Shown here piece by piece: positions 14,893-22,344 of a stretch of DNA of 64,000 bases. Source of the DNA: a virus; IMG/VR virus record IMGVR_UViG_3300028840_007026, positions 17,356 to 81,355 of that record. One strand, 5' to 3'. Within the stretch, counting starts at the first letter, position 1. Each line of letters starts with the position of its first letter. The notes beneath the pieces are model-generated. The model saw nothing but the letters and a program-made list of their open reading frames with translations, was not told the origin of the DNA and searched no databases. Both the position numbers and the translations under genes were made by a program.

Positions 14893-14949
14893 GTCTCATC
14901 AGCGGTCAGGTTGTCACCCTGTACCGGACTCCCCAAAGGGAGTTTCGAC
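14893..14949 (-). ncRNA. Type II hammerhead ribozyme HHR-g
   Basis: Minus strand: GUC (14949-14947), GAAA (14946-14943), stem III CUCCC/GGGAG with loop UUUG, UC (14928-14927), stem I CGGU(A)CAGG/CCUGACCG with a bulged A and loop GUGACAA, CUGAUGA (14902-14896), GAC (14895-14893). Stem II is GAC/GUC, a compensatory change from the GGC/GCC of the other copies. Expected cleavage between 14927 and 14926. The upstream TAG supplies the first base of GUC. Confidence 0.88.
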
Positions 14950-15161
14950 TATGCTACTTGAAGATCGAGCGAAGCGTAATCAACACGAGCCCAAAACTCG
15001 TCCCATGATTCGTCTTCGTTTAACGGTTGAGAGTAGTAAACACATTTCCCGTTTTCTTCAATTTCAACATGCCACTCGTTCCACTTCTCAAGGTATCTCA
15101 GGATAAAGGTTTGTCCGTCGATAATTTCTTTTTCTTTGATTGAGCGATCGATCTTTTTCAT
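14949..15161 (-). CDS. Hypothetical protein, 70 residues
   Basis: MKKIDRSIKEKEIIDGQTF... acidic, with WNEWHVEIEENGKCVYY, a beta-sheet-like segment. AAGGAGG precedes the ATG. First gene of the ribozyme-separated early run; the operon promoter should lie upstream in the 15.2-16.2 kb region. Function unknown. Confidence 0.72.
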   Translation of the reverse strand: MKKIDRSIKEKEIIDGQTFILRYLEKWNEWHVEIEENGKCVYYSQPLNEDESWDEFWARVDYASLDLQVA

Positions 15162-15204
15162 AATGCCTCCTTAATAAGATTCATATATTTGCCTGTCCCA
15201 AACA

Positions 15205-15254
15205 CTTTAAAGCCTTCAAACGGCTCCTGAGGGCTCCACTCAAAGGCTTTAAGG
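15205..15254. repeat. 12-bp hairpin in divergent region
   Basis: CTTTAAAGCCTT (15205-15216) pairs with AAGGCTTTAAGG (15243-15254), one G-T pair, over a 26-base loop. It is close to the start of the early operon and is immediately followed by a second hairpin, so it may be part of the early leader RNA. Confidence 0.6.
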
Positions 15255-15255
15255 T

Positions 15256-15281
15256 GGAGGCGAATATAAATACTCGCCTCC
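15256..15281. repeat. 8-bp hairpin in divergent region
   Basis: GGAGGCGA (15256-15263) pairs with TCGCCTCC (15274-15281) over a 10-base AT-rich loop. Confidence 0.6.
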
Positions 15282-15570
15282 GGGTAGGCTCAACTTAAAA
15301 GGAGGAGGATATATTGCATAGCTGCGACAGTACTGAGAATATTCCTGTCGGTTTTCCAAATGATTCCGACTTGGTTTTACTTAACTTATTCAAACCAATT
15401 GTTCCTTGTCGGCACGTTTTTTTTCAAATGGGTTTCACTATGGCTTGCCAGCACATATTCAGCATAGTTTCAACCGGTGGCCGGTGGTTTTCTATGCTGC
15501 CTGGTATCAGAAGTTCGAGATTTTTTAATCTTGCGTTATCAACGGAATGTTTTTTTCTACCATATCCGAA

Positions 15571-15598
15571 TCCGGATTTTTATCCGGCCGTTTTTTTG
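15571..15598 (+). terminator. Terminator-like hairpin with T-run
   Basis: CCGGAT (15572-15577), loop TTTT, ATCCGG (15582-15587), then CCG and seven T. It would stop plus-strand RNA started in the 15.3 kb area, so a short non-coding RNA between about 15.3 and 15.6 kb is possible. Confidence 0.5.
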
Positions 15599-15774
15599 TT
15601 TCCTCGGAAACGTTTTCGGTCATGCAATTTTACTCACATGGAAAATGCGAACTTAGGTAGTAGTTCGATCCCGTTTTTTCAACCAGTATTTTAAAAGAAA
15701 AAAGTCGCAATATGTTTTGTTTTATCAACAGCCTTTCGGTCATTGAATAGCTGAACGCGACCAGTGCAGCGGGT

Positions 15775-15799
15775 GAACATGTTTTAAAAGAACATGTTC
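15775..15799. repeat. GAACATGTT inverted repeat
   Basis: GAACATGTT and AACATGTTC flank TTAAAAG. Size and symmetry suit a dimeric repressor or activator site. Confidence 0.5.
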
Positions 15800-15949
15800 T
15801 TGATATCACAATAAATTAAAAAACACAACATCTTTTTTTATTTTTTTTGAATAGGTGATCGTACGGAAAATAACACAATTCCAGCCATTTATATTTGATG
15901 TCAGGTTACCCCTAAAAATATTTTTTTGCACAAGTTAACATAATCCCTA

Positions 15950-15977
15950 TTGAATTAAGCCTGAAAATAGCTATATT
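15950..15977 (+). promoter_or_regulatory. Candidate late promoter (sigma70-like)
   Basis: TTGAAT, 16-base spacer, TATATT, about 240 bases before the terminase genes and pointing at them. Only the pattern and position support it. Confidence 0.35.
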
Positions 15978-16175
15978 ACAGCCAACCTACCTGGTAGCGG
16001 GTAACCCCTATCTGGCCTATGTTTTACTACCCCTTGAGACCAGTTAGAGCACAATACTATTTCGGCCTGAGAGAGACTATGTGTCAGTTCGCCAAGGGGG
16101 TTTTCGGCAAATCCTCATTTCGGTGATAAGGCAAATAAGGAAGATAGATATTGCCTTATGGAAAGGAGTGTTTTA

Positions 16176-16205
16176 ATGGGTCACTTTATAGTAGTAAACC
16201 TTTAG
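16176..16205 (+). CDS. Possible 9-codon leader peptide before terminase
   Basis: ATG after AAAGGAG at good spacing, reading MGHFIVVNL and TAG, ending 16 bases before the small terminase ATG, which itself has only a weak ribosome site. It may couple or attenuate terminase translation; chance occurrence cannot be excluded. Confidence 0.3.
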   Translation: MGHFIVVNL

Positions 16206-16221
16206 ATGTGAGAACTTGGAT

Positions 16222-16758
16222 ATGGCAAGACCGGGAAGACAACTAAGGAGAAGGCATACAGGGAGACAAAGAAACTTTACTCCACGAGTAAGGACTTTGT
16301 TGTATGCTGCAATTCGAGCAGATCTACCATATAAAAGGGCTTGTGAGATCTGTGGAGTCAACTACCGGAATTTCAATTATTGGATGCAAAGGGGAAAGAC
16401 GGATCCAGAACATAGTATATATACACAGTTCAGAAGATATATCCGTAGGATTGAGGCGAGAAAAGAAATCCAACTCCTTGAAGTAATTGATAAGGTAGCA
16501 GTCGGGAATTACAAGATAAGGGAAATGGAGATATCCTTTTCTCCTGATAAGGGACGCTCCTGGAAGACGAAGACGAAGATAATCAGGCCTGACTGGAAGG
16601 CAGCTGCATGGCGATTGGAGAGAAAATACAGAGATGACTATGGACAGTTTGATCCGACGGTGATTACTTCCAAGTCCCCTGAAGAAATAGCTCAGGAGAT
16701 AAGGGATGCAACACTTGAATTGGAAAGATCTGTTCCAACGGAGGAGGAAATAGCATGA
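16222..16758 (+). CDS. terS: Terminase small subunit-like protein
   Basis: 178 residues from the ATG at 16222 (MARPGRQLRRRHTGRQRNF). After a basic N-terminus comes a helix-turn-helix-like segment (YKRACEICGVNYRNFNYWMQRGK, residues 38-60), then a helical middle and RPDWKAAAWRLERKYRDDYG (about 123-142), a signature often seen in phage small terminases. It binds DNA at the packaging site and hands it to the large subunit, whose ATG overlaps this stop by 4 bases. Weak ribosome site, possibly dependent on the leader reading frame upstream. Confidence 0.75.
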   Translation: MARPGRQLRRRHTGRQRNFTPRVRTLLYAAIRADLPYKRACEICGVNYRNFNYWMQRGKTDPEHSIYTQFRRYIRRIEARKEIQLLEVIDKVAVGNYKIREMEISFSPDKGRSWKTKTKIIRPDWKAAAWRLERKYRDDYGQFDPTVITSKSPEEIAQEIRDATLELERSVPTEEEIA

Positions 16759-18155
16759 GCATTAATCCCCCTTCTATGAATTCTATTCTCAACGTGACGC
16801 CATTGCGATATCACCCTGTACAAGCGAAACTATGGAGAAGCAAAACCCGTTTTGATATAGTATATGCAGGGAGAAGATCAGGCAAAACGGAAATAAAAGG
16901 AAAGAGACAAGCAGCAAAAGCAGCATTAGAAGGAAACGAAGGTAGATTCCCTAATTGGAGAGGATTTGTCTCAGCTCCTACACGTGATCAGGCCAAAACT
17001 ATCTACTGGGAAGACCTTAAGAGATTACTACCTCCCCCGCTGAGAGCACGACCTGCCAGCGAATCCAAGTTAACCTTATATGTCTATAACAAGTACGGAA
17101 CGATTTCAGAACTCCACGTTTTAGGAATGGACAGGCCGGAACGTGTTGAGGGTAGTCCTTGGGACTGGGGATTACTTGATGAATATGGGAATATGAAACC
17201 GGAAACATGGGGAGCACATGTACGTCCGGCTCTATCAGATAGGAAAGGGAAGTGTTCGTTTATTGGTGTACCGGAAGGGAGAAATCATTATTATGATCTG
17301 GTTAAAGATGCTGAAGCGAGTACTTTAGTTGATTCCAGCGGGAATAAGGTATGGTCCACATATCATTGGTTGAGCGAAGATATATTAGATGCAGATGAAA
17401 TCATTCAGGCAAAACAGGATCTTGATGAACTGACATACGAGCAGGAGTATTGTGGATCGTTTGTAGTCTTCTCAGGTCTGGCATACTATAAGTTCAATTC
17501 CCACTTGCATACGTCTGGATGCAAAAAGCATTACGATCCATCTTCTCCGCTAATCTTTTGCTTCGACTTCAACGTTGCACCGGGAACTGCGAGTGTACTG
17601 CAAGAAATGTCGGATGTAGATGAATGGCCTATTTCGCAGGTTCCTATTGTCGGTCATACGATTACTTCCCAGATTGGAGAAGTTTATATAAAACGAAACT
17701 CCAACACTGAGAAGGTATGCGATAAACTGATCGATGACTGGGGGGATCATACAGGACTTGTTTTTATATATGGGGATGCGACTGGCGGTGCTGGTGGTTC
17801 TGCGAAGGTGAGAGGATCTGACTGGGATCTGGTGAAGCAGAAACTCTATCCACAATTTGGGAATCGGCTTGTATTCAAAATAAGAAAAAGTAACCCCAGA
17901 GAACGACGTAGAATTAATTGCGTGAATTCTCGTCTCATGTCCATGACAGGCAATATCCATTATCAGGTAGATAAATCTTGTGTAAACACAATAAAGGATT
18001 TTGAGGGAGTAAAGATCCTGGAAGGTAGTGTTGGAGAAATTGACAAGAAATCAGATCCAATGCTTTCCCACTTAACGGACGGAATTGGCTACTATATCGA
18101 ACGTGAGTTCCCGATTATTAAGTTGCAGCCACAGACGTCCAAATTTTGGAAGTAA
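16755..18155 (+). CDS. terL: Terminase large subunit
   Basis: 466 residues. ATPase domain: Walker A AGRRSGKT (residues 38-45) and Walker B WGLLDEYG with D142/E143. Nuclease domain: FCFDFN with D271 and, about 75 residues on, IYGDATGG, plus a C-terminal DPMLSHLTDGIGYY with a conserved-type Asp, as in RNase H-fold packaging nucleases. It pumps DNA into the prohead and cuts concatemers. Overlaps the small subunit stop by 4 bases. Confidence 0.92.
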   Translation: MSINPPSMNSILNVTPLRYHPVQAKLWRSKTRFDIVYAGRRSGKTEIKGKRQAAKAALEGNEGRFPNWRGFVSAPTRDQAKTIYWEDLKRLLPPPLRARPASESKLTLYVYNKYGTISELHVLGMDRPERVEGSPWDWGLLDEYGNMKPETWGAHVRPALSDRKGKCSFIGVPEGRNHYYDLVKDAEASTLVDSSGNKVWSTYHWLSEDILDADEIIQAKQDLDELTYEQEYCGSFVVFSGLAYYKFNSHLHTSGCKKHYDPSSPLIFCFDFNVAPGTASVLQEMSDVDEWPISQVPIVGHTITSQIGEVYIKRNSNTEKVCDKLIDDWGDHTGLVFIYGDATGGAGGSAKVRGSDWDLVKQKLYPQFGNRLVFKIRKSNPRERRRINCVNSRLMSMTGNIHYQVDKSCVNTIKDFEGVKILEGSVGEIDKKSDPMLSHLTDGIGYYIEREFPIIKLQPQTSKFWK

Positions 18156-18168
18156 AGGAGAAAAAGAA

Positions 18169-18618
18169 ATGGCGAACCCTTTTGAATACAACGACGTGGA
18201 GAAGGTTATTAATTACGCTTGTGGATCAAATAAACTATGCTTCTACCAGGATAGGGAAAGCGGAACGGAAGATTATCAGGTAGTATCGTATACTCAGATT
18301 GGTGGTTCACTTTCCCCTATCCCCTGTAAGTTTGAACCCTTTTGCGAATTCAAGCTCCCGAAGGCGAACATAAGACCGGTTCAGATAGTGAGGCACAATT
18401 TCGATTTTAAGAAGATGGCCGAGGCAATGGGATTGCATGATGAGAAGACCGATCCTCCATCTAACGATGGTCCCTTTCGCGGTGCGGAGTTTACGAAGGA
18501 GCACTTTGAATCGAATGCAGAAGAACTGCTTGAACGACTTAAGGACCGTCCACAGGAAAACCACGGACTCTTGAGAACTTCCGAAGACGTAGGTGTCCCG
18601 GATAAGGAAAGTAAATAA
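18169..18618 (+). CDS. Hypothetical protein, 149 residues
   Basis: Start MANPFEYNDVEKVI chosen because AAAGGAG stands 8 bases upstream; a longer reading would overlap terL. Acidic, N-terminal part beta-like, C-terminal 60 residues helical and charged. Its TAA overlaps the next ATG (TAATG). Probably a virion or chaperone protein for the adhesin-like gene that follows; no family recognised. Confidence 0.7.
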   Translation: MANPFEYNDVEKVINYACGSNKLCFYQDRESGTEDYQVVSYTQIGGSLSPIPCKFEPFCEFKLPKANIRPVQIVRHNFDFKKMAEAMGLHDEKTDPPSNDGPFRGAEFTKEHFESNAEELLERLKDRPQENHGLLRTSEDVGVPDKESK

Positions 18619-21600
18619 TGCCTGAAGTAAAAAGAACTGATCCCAAACGAAGACCGGACCTCTTTTATCTTCCCGATGGACAAGGCGAATATACTCTTGC
18701 ATCCGAAGAGGTAGATCCAATTCTTTTTACTCATTCCGTTGGGTCTATTAAAGTAGTAGCAAAAAAGGTTTTCGATGGGATTGCTTACTTTGTTTTCAAG
18801 TCAGACATAAGCCAAATATGGTGGAAAAGGGATGCATTAGCGAATCCAATACTGGTAGCAGAGTGTCAACTGGTTGGACAGGTTTATCTTAACGACTCAT
18901 GGAACAACTACCCCTTTGAATTCTCCGAAGCCAATGTCTCAAGCCAAGGAGACGGCCGATACCGTGCGATCCAAACACAAGGCAATAACCTATTTGCTAT
19001 GGAATGGGACTGGTCTCAGGGAAGTGGGAAGCAGTCCTTTTTTATTGATGTTCCTGGACAGCTTGTGCGTTTGAGATGGCAATGTAGGGTACTTGAAAGT
19101 GCTATCGCCAATCCGGAACAGGGGAAACAAGGTCTCAGTTATTCAACCCATGATTATCCCGGAAATGTAAATCACGGTAGTCAAGCAGATCCGGAGGAGG
19201 GATGGGTACAGCACTGGTGGACGTTCGAGCCAGACGGGTTTACTTGCGATGTAGAAGATGAAAGAACTCCTCTCCAACGTTATAATGAAGGAGCAGGACT
19301 GGTAGTCGATCCATATCTTGTTATAGATGAGCAAGCTACTTACGTAGATGTTACCTGTGACGGGTACGTCGCAAGGGTTCATTATGGAGGTGGTCAATAC
19401 CATGCTATAAGTATTCGGGATCCAAATAATGTTTCTACTGAGTGGATTCGTATGGGTTCACTGGTGAGACAATCAACTACCTCATATGCTCTTGCACAGG
19501 ATGCTGGTGTTGCTGTCACTATCAAGGAGATGAACAGTGTTCGGGTAGTAATCAAATTGACAGGGGATTTTGAAACCGGTGCATATGCGAGTCTGACTAA
19601 TGAATCGGGTTCGGAAATGTGGTACTACCTTTACACAGATCGTATCCTCCAAAGAATAAAGTTCAATGCTACTGGATCGATTACTTTCGATACATCTATT
19701 TATCATGGTCAGTGCTATGCAGATATCCAAACTGCAAACGTAGCAAATGAAGTTTCTAAGTATGAGTCTTCGGGAAGTGAAGCGACTCAAAGTGTAACAG
19801 CGGAAAGAAATGACGCTGATTATCTTGCCGTTCTATCTGATGAGATAGACATTATGGGAATCAATCTTCTTCACGATCTTGGAGGTGGTACTGCTCCTTA
19901 TACTCAAGTTCTGGTTACTGGTGGAGACAGAATAGGTTTTCGTTGGAGCAATGGTACTGTTACTGCTCTTTCTGAAATGGCTGTTTTATGGGTACTTGAT
20001 TCCGCGGATAGAAGCGGTTCAGCTAAGAAATACGACAGTACAAAACGACTTGCCATTGGGGACCAGTGGAAAGACCTAAATATTGAGAACTGGGATGATG
20101 CAACATACCATACCGATCTTGTTGGATACTGGACGTGTGATGATGATGCAGCGAGTACTACCATACTCGCCGAAGTAGGCAGCAATGGAGCGCTTGCAGG
20201 TGGGAGTAATACCGAAGACGTTTCAAGTGTAACTGCTCGACAAGGAACGAGCTTTTTGCTTGATGGTTCAGCGGACATTATAAACTTGTCAACTTGTTTC
20301 AATACCGATTTGACAAACAAGAATCTATTCACGGTAGTAATAAATGCAAGGCCTACGTTTGCCTATAACGTAGCAGTTGACCAGCTTTTACTCACAATAG
20401 GATCCTCTTCTACTAATCGCCTTATGATTGGCTATCGTGCATCTACTGATCAATGGACGATTTATAACGATATTGCTAATGCGGGAGTTACTACCTCATA
20501 TGGGAGAGTATATACTTCAAGCGTTCAAATGCAAAAATGGGTGACTGTAGTAGTGGCTGTTGACCTGACAAACGATGTGGTAGCACTGGCAGTTGATGGA
20601 AGAATACTTGCGACGGAATCTGTAACCCAGAGCTGGAGTGCTACTCCTACTTATCTCTATGTCGGTTCAAACATCTCAGAAAATACTTTTTGGACTGGGT
20701 ATATTGACGAGATTACTTTACTCGATGGATATCTTCCCTATCAGTTATCTCCTTATGTAGAAGTTTTTACTCCCGTAAGGGATTGCTATATTCCTAAGAA
20801 CCTGACGATCGATGGTTTTGCTTCCGATGGCGGATTACACGTTATTCCGAATTCAAACCATAAAGTAAAAGTAGTATGGGACCGATTGCGTTATAGCAAT
20901 ATTCTCGTACTTGATTCCACCAGTTTTCTTGATACATTAAATGTTGAACGACTTTCATCATGGTGGAGGTTTGATGATGATGCAGCGAGTACTACCATTC
21001 TGGCTGAGAATTATGGGTCCGGGAAAACCAACGGGACATTAGGCGGAGGGGACAACACTGAAGATAAGCAACAAGTTGGAGCACTTGGAGGTTCCTTTCT
21101 TTTTAATGGAACAGATGACTACGCGGATTTAAGCTCTGCTCTAAGTGATATTTCCTCAACAAATAAATTTACTGTTTCCTTGAGAGTAAAACCTAATTTC
21201 ACTTATTCGAATAGTACTTCCCGGATGATCTTAGAAATTGGGTCAAGTTCATCGGATAGAGTATTACTTTACTGGTCAACTGGTAATGCTATAGTTTTCC
21301 AAAATGATATATCGGATGCATCTACAGCCTACGATCTGGTTACAGTTTCTTCGACGTATGAGACTCAGCAATGGTGGGATATTCATTTAATGGTTAACCT
21401 GGATGCTGATTGCATCATCGTTGCCGTTAATGGGGTTGTAAAGCTGAGATTGGTTGCTACCGAAAGTTGGAATGCAACACCTACTTATTTCTATGTGGGA
21501 AGGAACATCTCGGGTTCCAGCAATTATTGGCCTGGATACGTTTGTGACGTTAAACTATATAATGGACCAATTTGTCTCGGTGGCGGAGGTCCACTACCGT

Positions 21601-22343
21601 TGAGCAATGATGATTCCGATTTCTCCATTGCGAATAGCGATGTAATCTTTCATACACTTCTCCGCGATATTACTTCCCCAACTGCGGAGGTGGCAGGTGG
21701 TTCTTCCACAATTACAGTCGGGGGAAGTCCTTCTCTCGAAAGCGATATGAATGGGGTATCAAATGCTTCCATTCTATTTGATGCGAGTGGGGATATTCTT
21801 ACTTTTCCCACTTCTGGGAATCTGGATATTTCTCAGGGTTCGATCATGTTTTGGTGGAAGAGTGTTTCTGCATTTGATGATAGTAATGATCGAGTACTTT
21901 TTGGTGGACGTGGAGCAAGTAATGATGCGGGGGATTTTGTTATCATCAAAACAAGTACTCCACAGTTGTATCTTTTGACTGTGGATAGTTCTTCTAATAT
22001 AATTTATATCTATTTCAATGCTGCGCAAATAACTGCTTGGACGACTTGGACTTCGCTTCGGTTTGTTTGGAGTTCAAGTGTTCCTGTTTATAGTACTCAC
22101 CATATGGCAATGTTCATTGACGGTCAGTATCGTACTCCTGCAGGTGGTTCAAATCATACTTCTCCCTGGACGGCAGGTACACCTCAGACAACACAAGGGA
22201 TTGGGAATGATCAGCAAGATACCGCCGACTTTGCGAACGGTTATATGTCCCGCTTGAGTATTACTGATAATCCGTTTACTCCCGAAAATTGGTCCTCTTA
22301 TGGAATTCCTTTAAGGACTCTTTTATTGGACGTGAGGGAATAA
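18618..22343 (+). CDS. Large LamG-domain adhesin-like virion protein
   Basis: 1241 residues. Residues 1-500 are beta-rich without recognised domain. Three LamG/concanavalin-A-like domains follow at about 501-705, 780-975 and 1010-1235. The first two start with nearly the same motif (W..DDDAASTTILAE), and the DNA encoding it is duplicated with almost no change (near 20136 and 20973), so the domains arose by recent duplication. LamG domains bind glycans; the protein is likely a surface-exposed appendage or receptor-binding protein. Unusually it sits between terminase and portal. Confidence 0.8.
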   Translation: MPEVKRTDPKRRPDLFYLPDGQGEYTLASEEVDPILFTHSVGSIKVVAKKVFDGIAYFVFKSDISQIWWKRDALANPILVAECQLVGQVYLNDSWNNYPFEFSEANVSSQGDGRYRAIQTQGNNLFAMEWDWSQGSGKQSFFIDVPGQLVRLRWQCRVLESAIANPEQGKQGLSYSTHDYPGNVNHGSQADPEEGWVQHWWTFEPDGFTCDVEDERTPLQRYNEGAGLVVDPYLVIDEQATYVDVTCDGYVARVHYGGGQYHAISIRDPNNVSTEWIRMGSLVRQSTTSYALAQDAGVAVTIKEMNSVRVVIKLTGDFETGAYASLTNESGSEMWYYLYTDRILQRIKFNATGSITFDTSIYHGQCYADIQTANVANEVSKYESSGSEATQSVTAERNDADYLAVLSDEIDIMGINLLHDLGGGTAPYTQVLVTGGDRIGFRWSNGTVTALSEMAVLWVLDSADRSGSAKKYDSTKRLAIGDQWKDLNIENWDDATYHTDLVGYWTCDDDAASTTILAEVGSNGALAGGSNTEDVSSVTARQGTSFLLDGSADIINLSTCFNTDLTNKNLFTVVINARPTFAYNVAVDQLLLTIGSSSTNRLMIGYRASTDQWTIYNDIANAGVTTSYGRVYTSSVQMQKWVTVVVAVDLTNDVVALAVDGRILATESVTQSWSATPTYLYVGSNISENTFWTGYIDEITLLDGYLPYQLSPYVEVFTPVRDCYIPKNLTIDGFASDGGLHVIPNSNHKVKVVWDRLRYSNILVLDSTSFLDTLNVERLSSWWRFDDDAASTTILAENYGSGKTNGTLGGGDNTEDKQQVGALGGSFLFNGTDDYADLSSALSDISSTNKFTVSLRVKPNFTYSNSTSRMILEIGSSSSDRVLLYWSTGNAIVFQNDISDASTAYDLVTVSSTYETQQWWDIHLMVNLDADCIIVAVNGVVKLRLVATESWNATPTYFYVGRNISGSSNYWPGYVCDVKLYNGPICLGGGGPLPLSNDDSDFSIANSDVIFHTLLRDITSPTAEVAGGSSTITVGGSPSLESDMNGVSNASILFDASGDILTFPTSGNLDISQGSIMFWWKSVSAFDDSNDRVLFGGRGASNDAGDFVIIKTSTPQLYLLTVDSSSNIIYIYFNAAQITAWTTWTSLRFVWSSSVPVYSTHHMAMFIDGQYRTPAGGSNHTSPWTAGTPQTTQGIGNDQQDTADFANGYMSRLSITDNPFTPENWSSYGIPLRTLLLDVRE

Positions 22344-22344
22344 A

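Larger units (their letters stand above)
15162..16175. other. Gene-poor divergent control region between early and late genes
   Basis: About 1 kb with no convincing gene. Early genes leave to the left and late genes to the right, so promoters for both are expected here. It contains two strong hairpins (15205-15281), a plus-strand terminator-like hairpin with T7 (15571-15597), a 9-bp inverted repeat (15775-15799), a candidate plus-strand promoter (15950-15977), and two copies of a GT(T/A)ACCCCTA motif near 15905 and 16000. A reading frame at 15314-15694 (TTG start after GGAGGAGG) encodes a Phe/Pro/Cys-rich 126-residue product with an unlikely composition; I do not call it a gene. Confidence 0.5.

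Noticed and set aside
9812-14899. Upstream in-frame extensions of genes ending near 9887, 10465, 14899
   Set aside because: They would translate ribozyme sequence and lack ribosome sites; ATGs after AGGAGG are better starts.
9813-14950. Regularly recurring intergenic sequence blocks resembling a CRISPR or generic repeat family
   Set aside because: The conserved parts are the hammerhead core and ribosome-site leader; arms vary with compensatory pairing and the copies are kilobases apart between genes.
15314-15694. 126-codon frame with TTG start after GGAGGAGG
   Set aside because: Phe/Pro/Cys-rich product with no recognisable pattern, and the frame contains a terminator-like hairpin; more likely non-coding.
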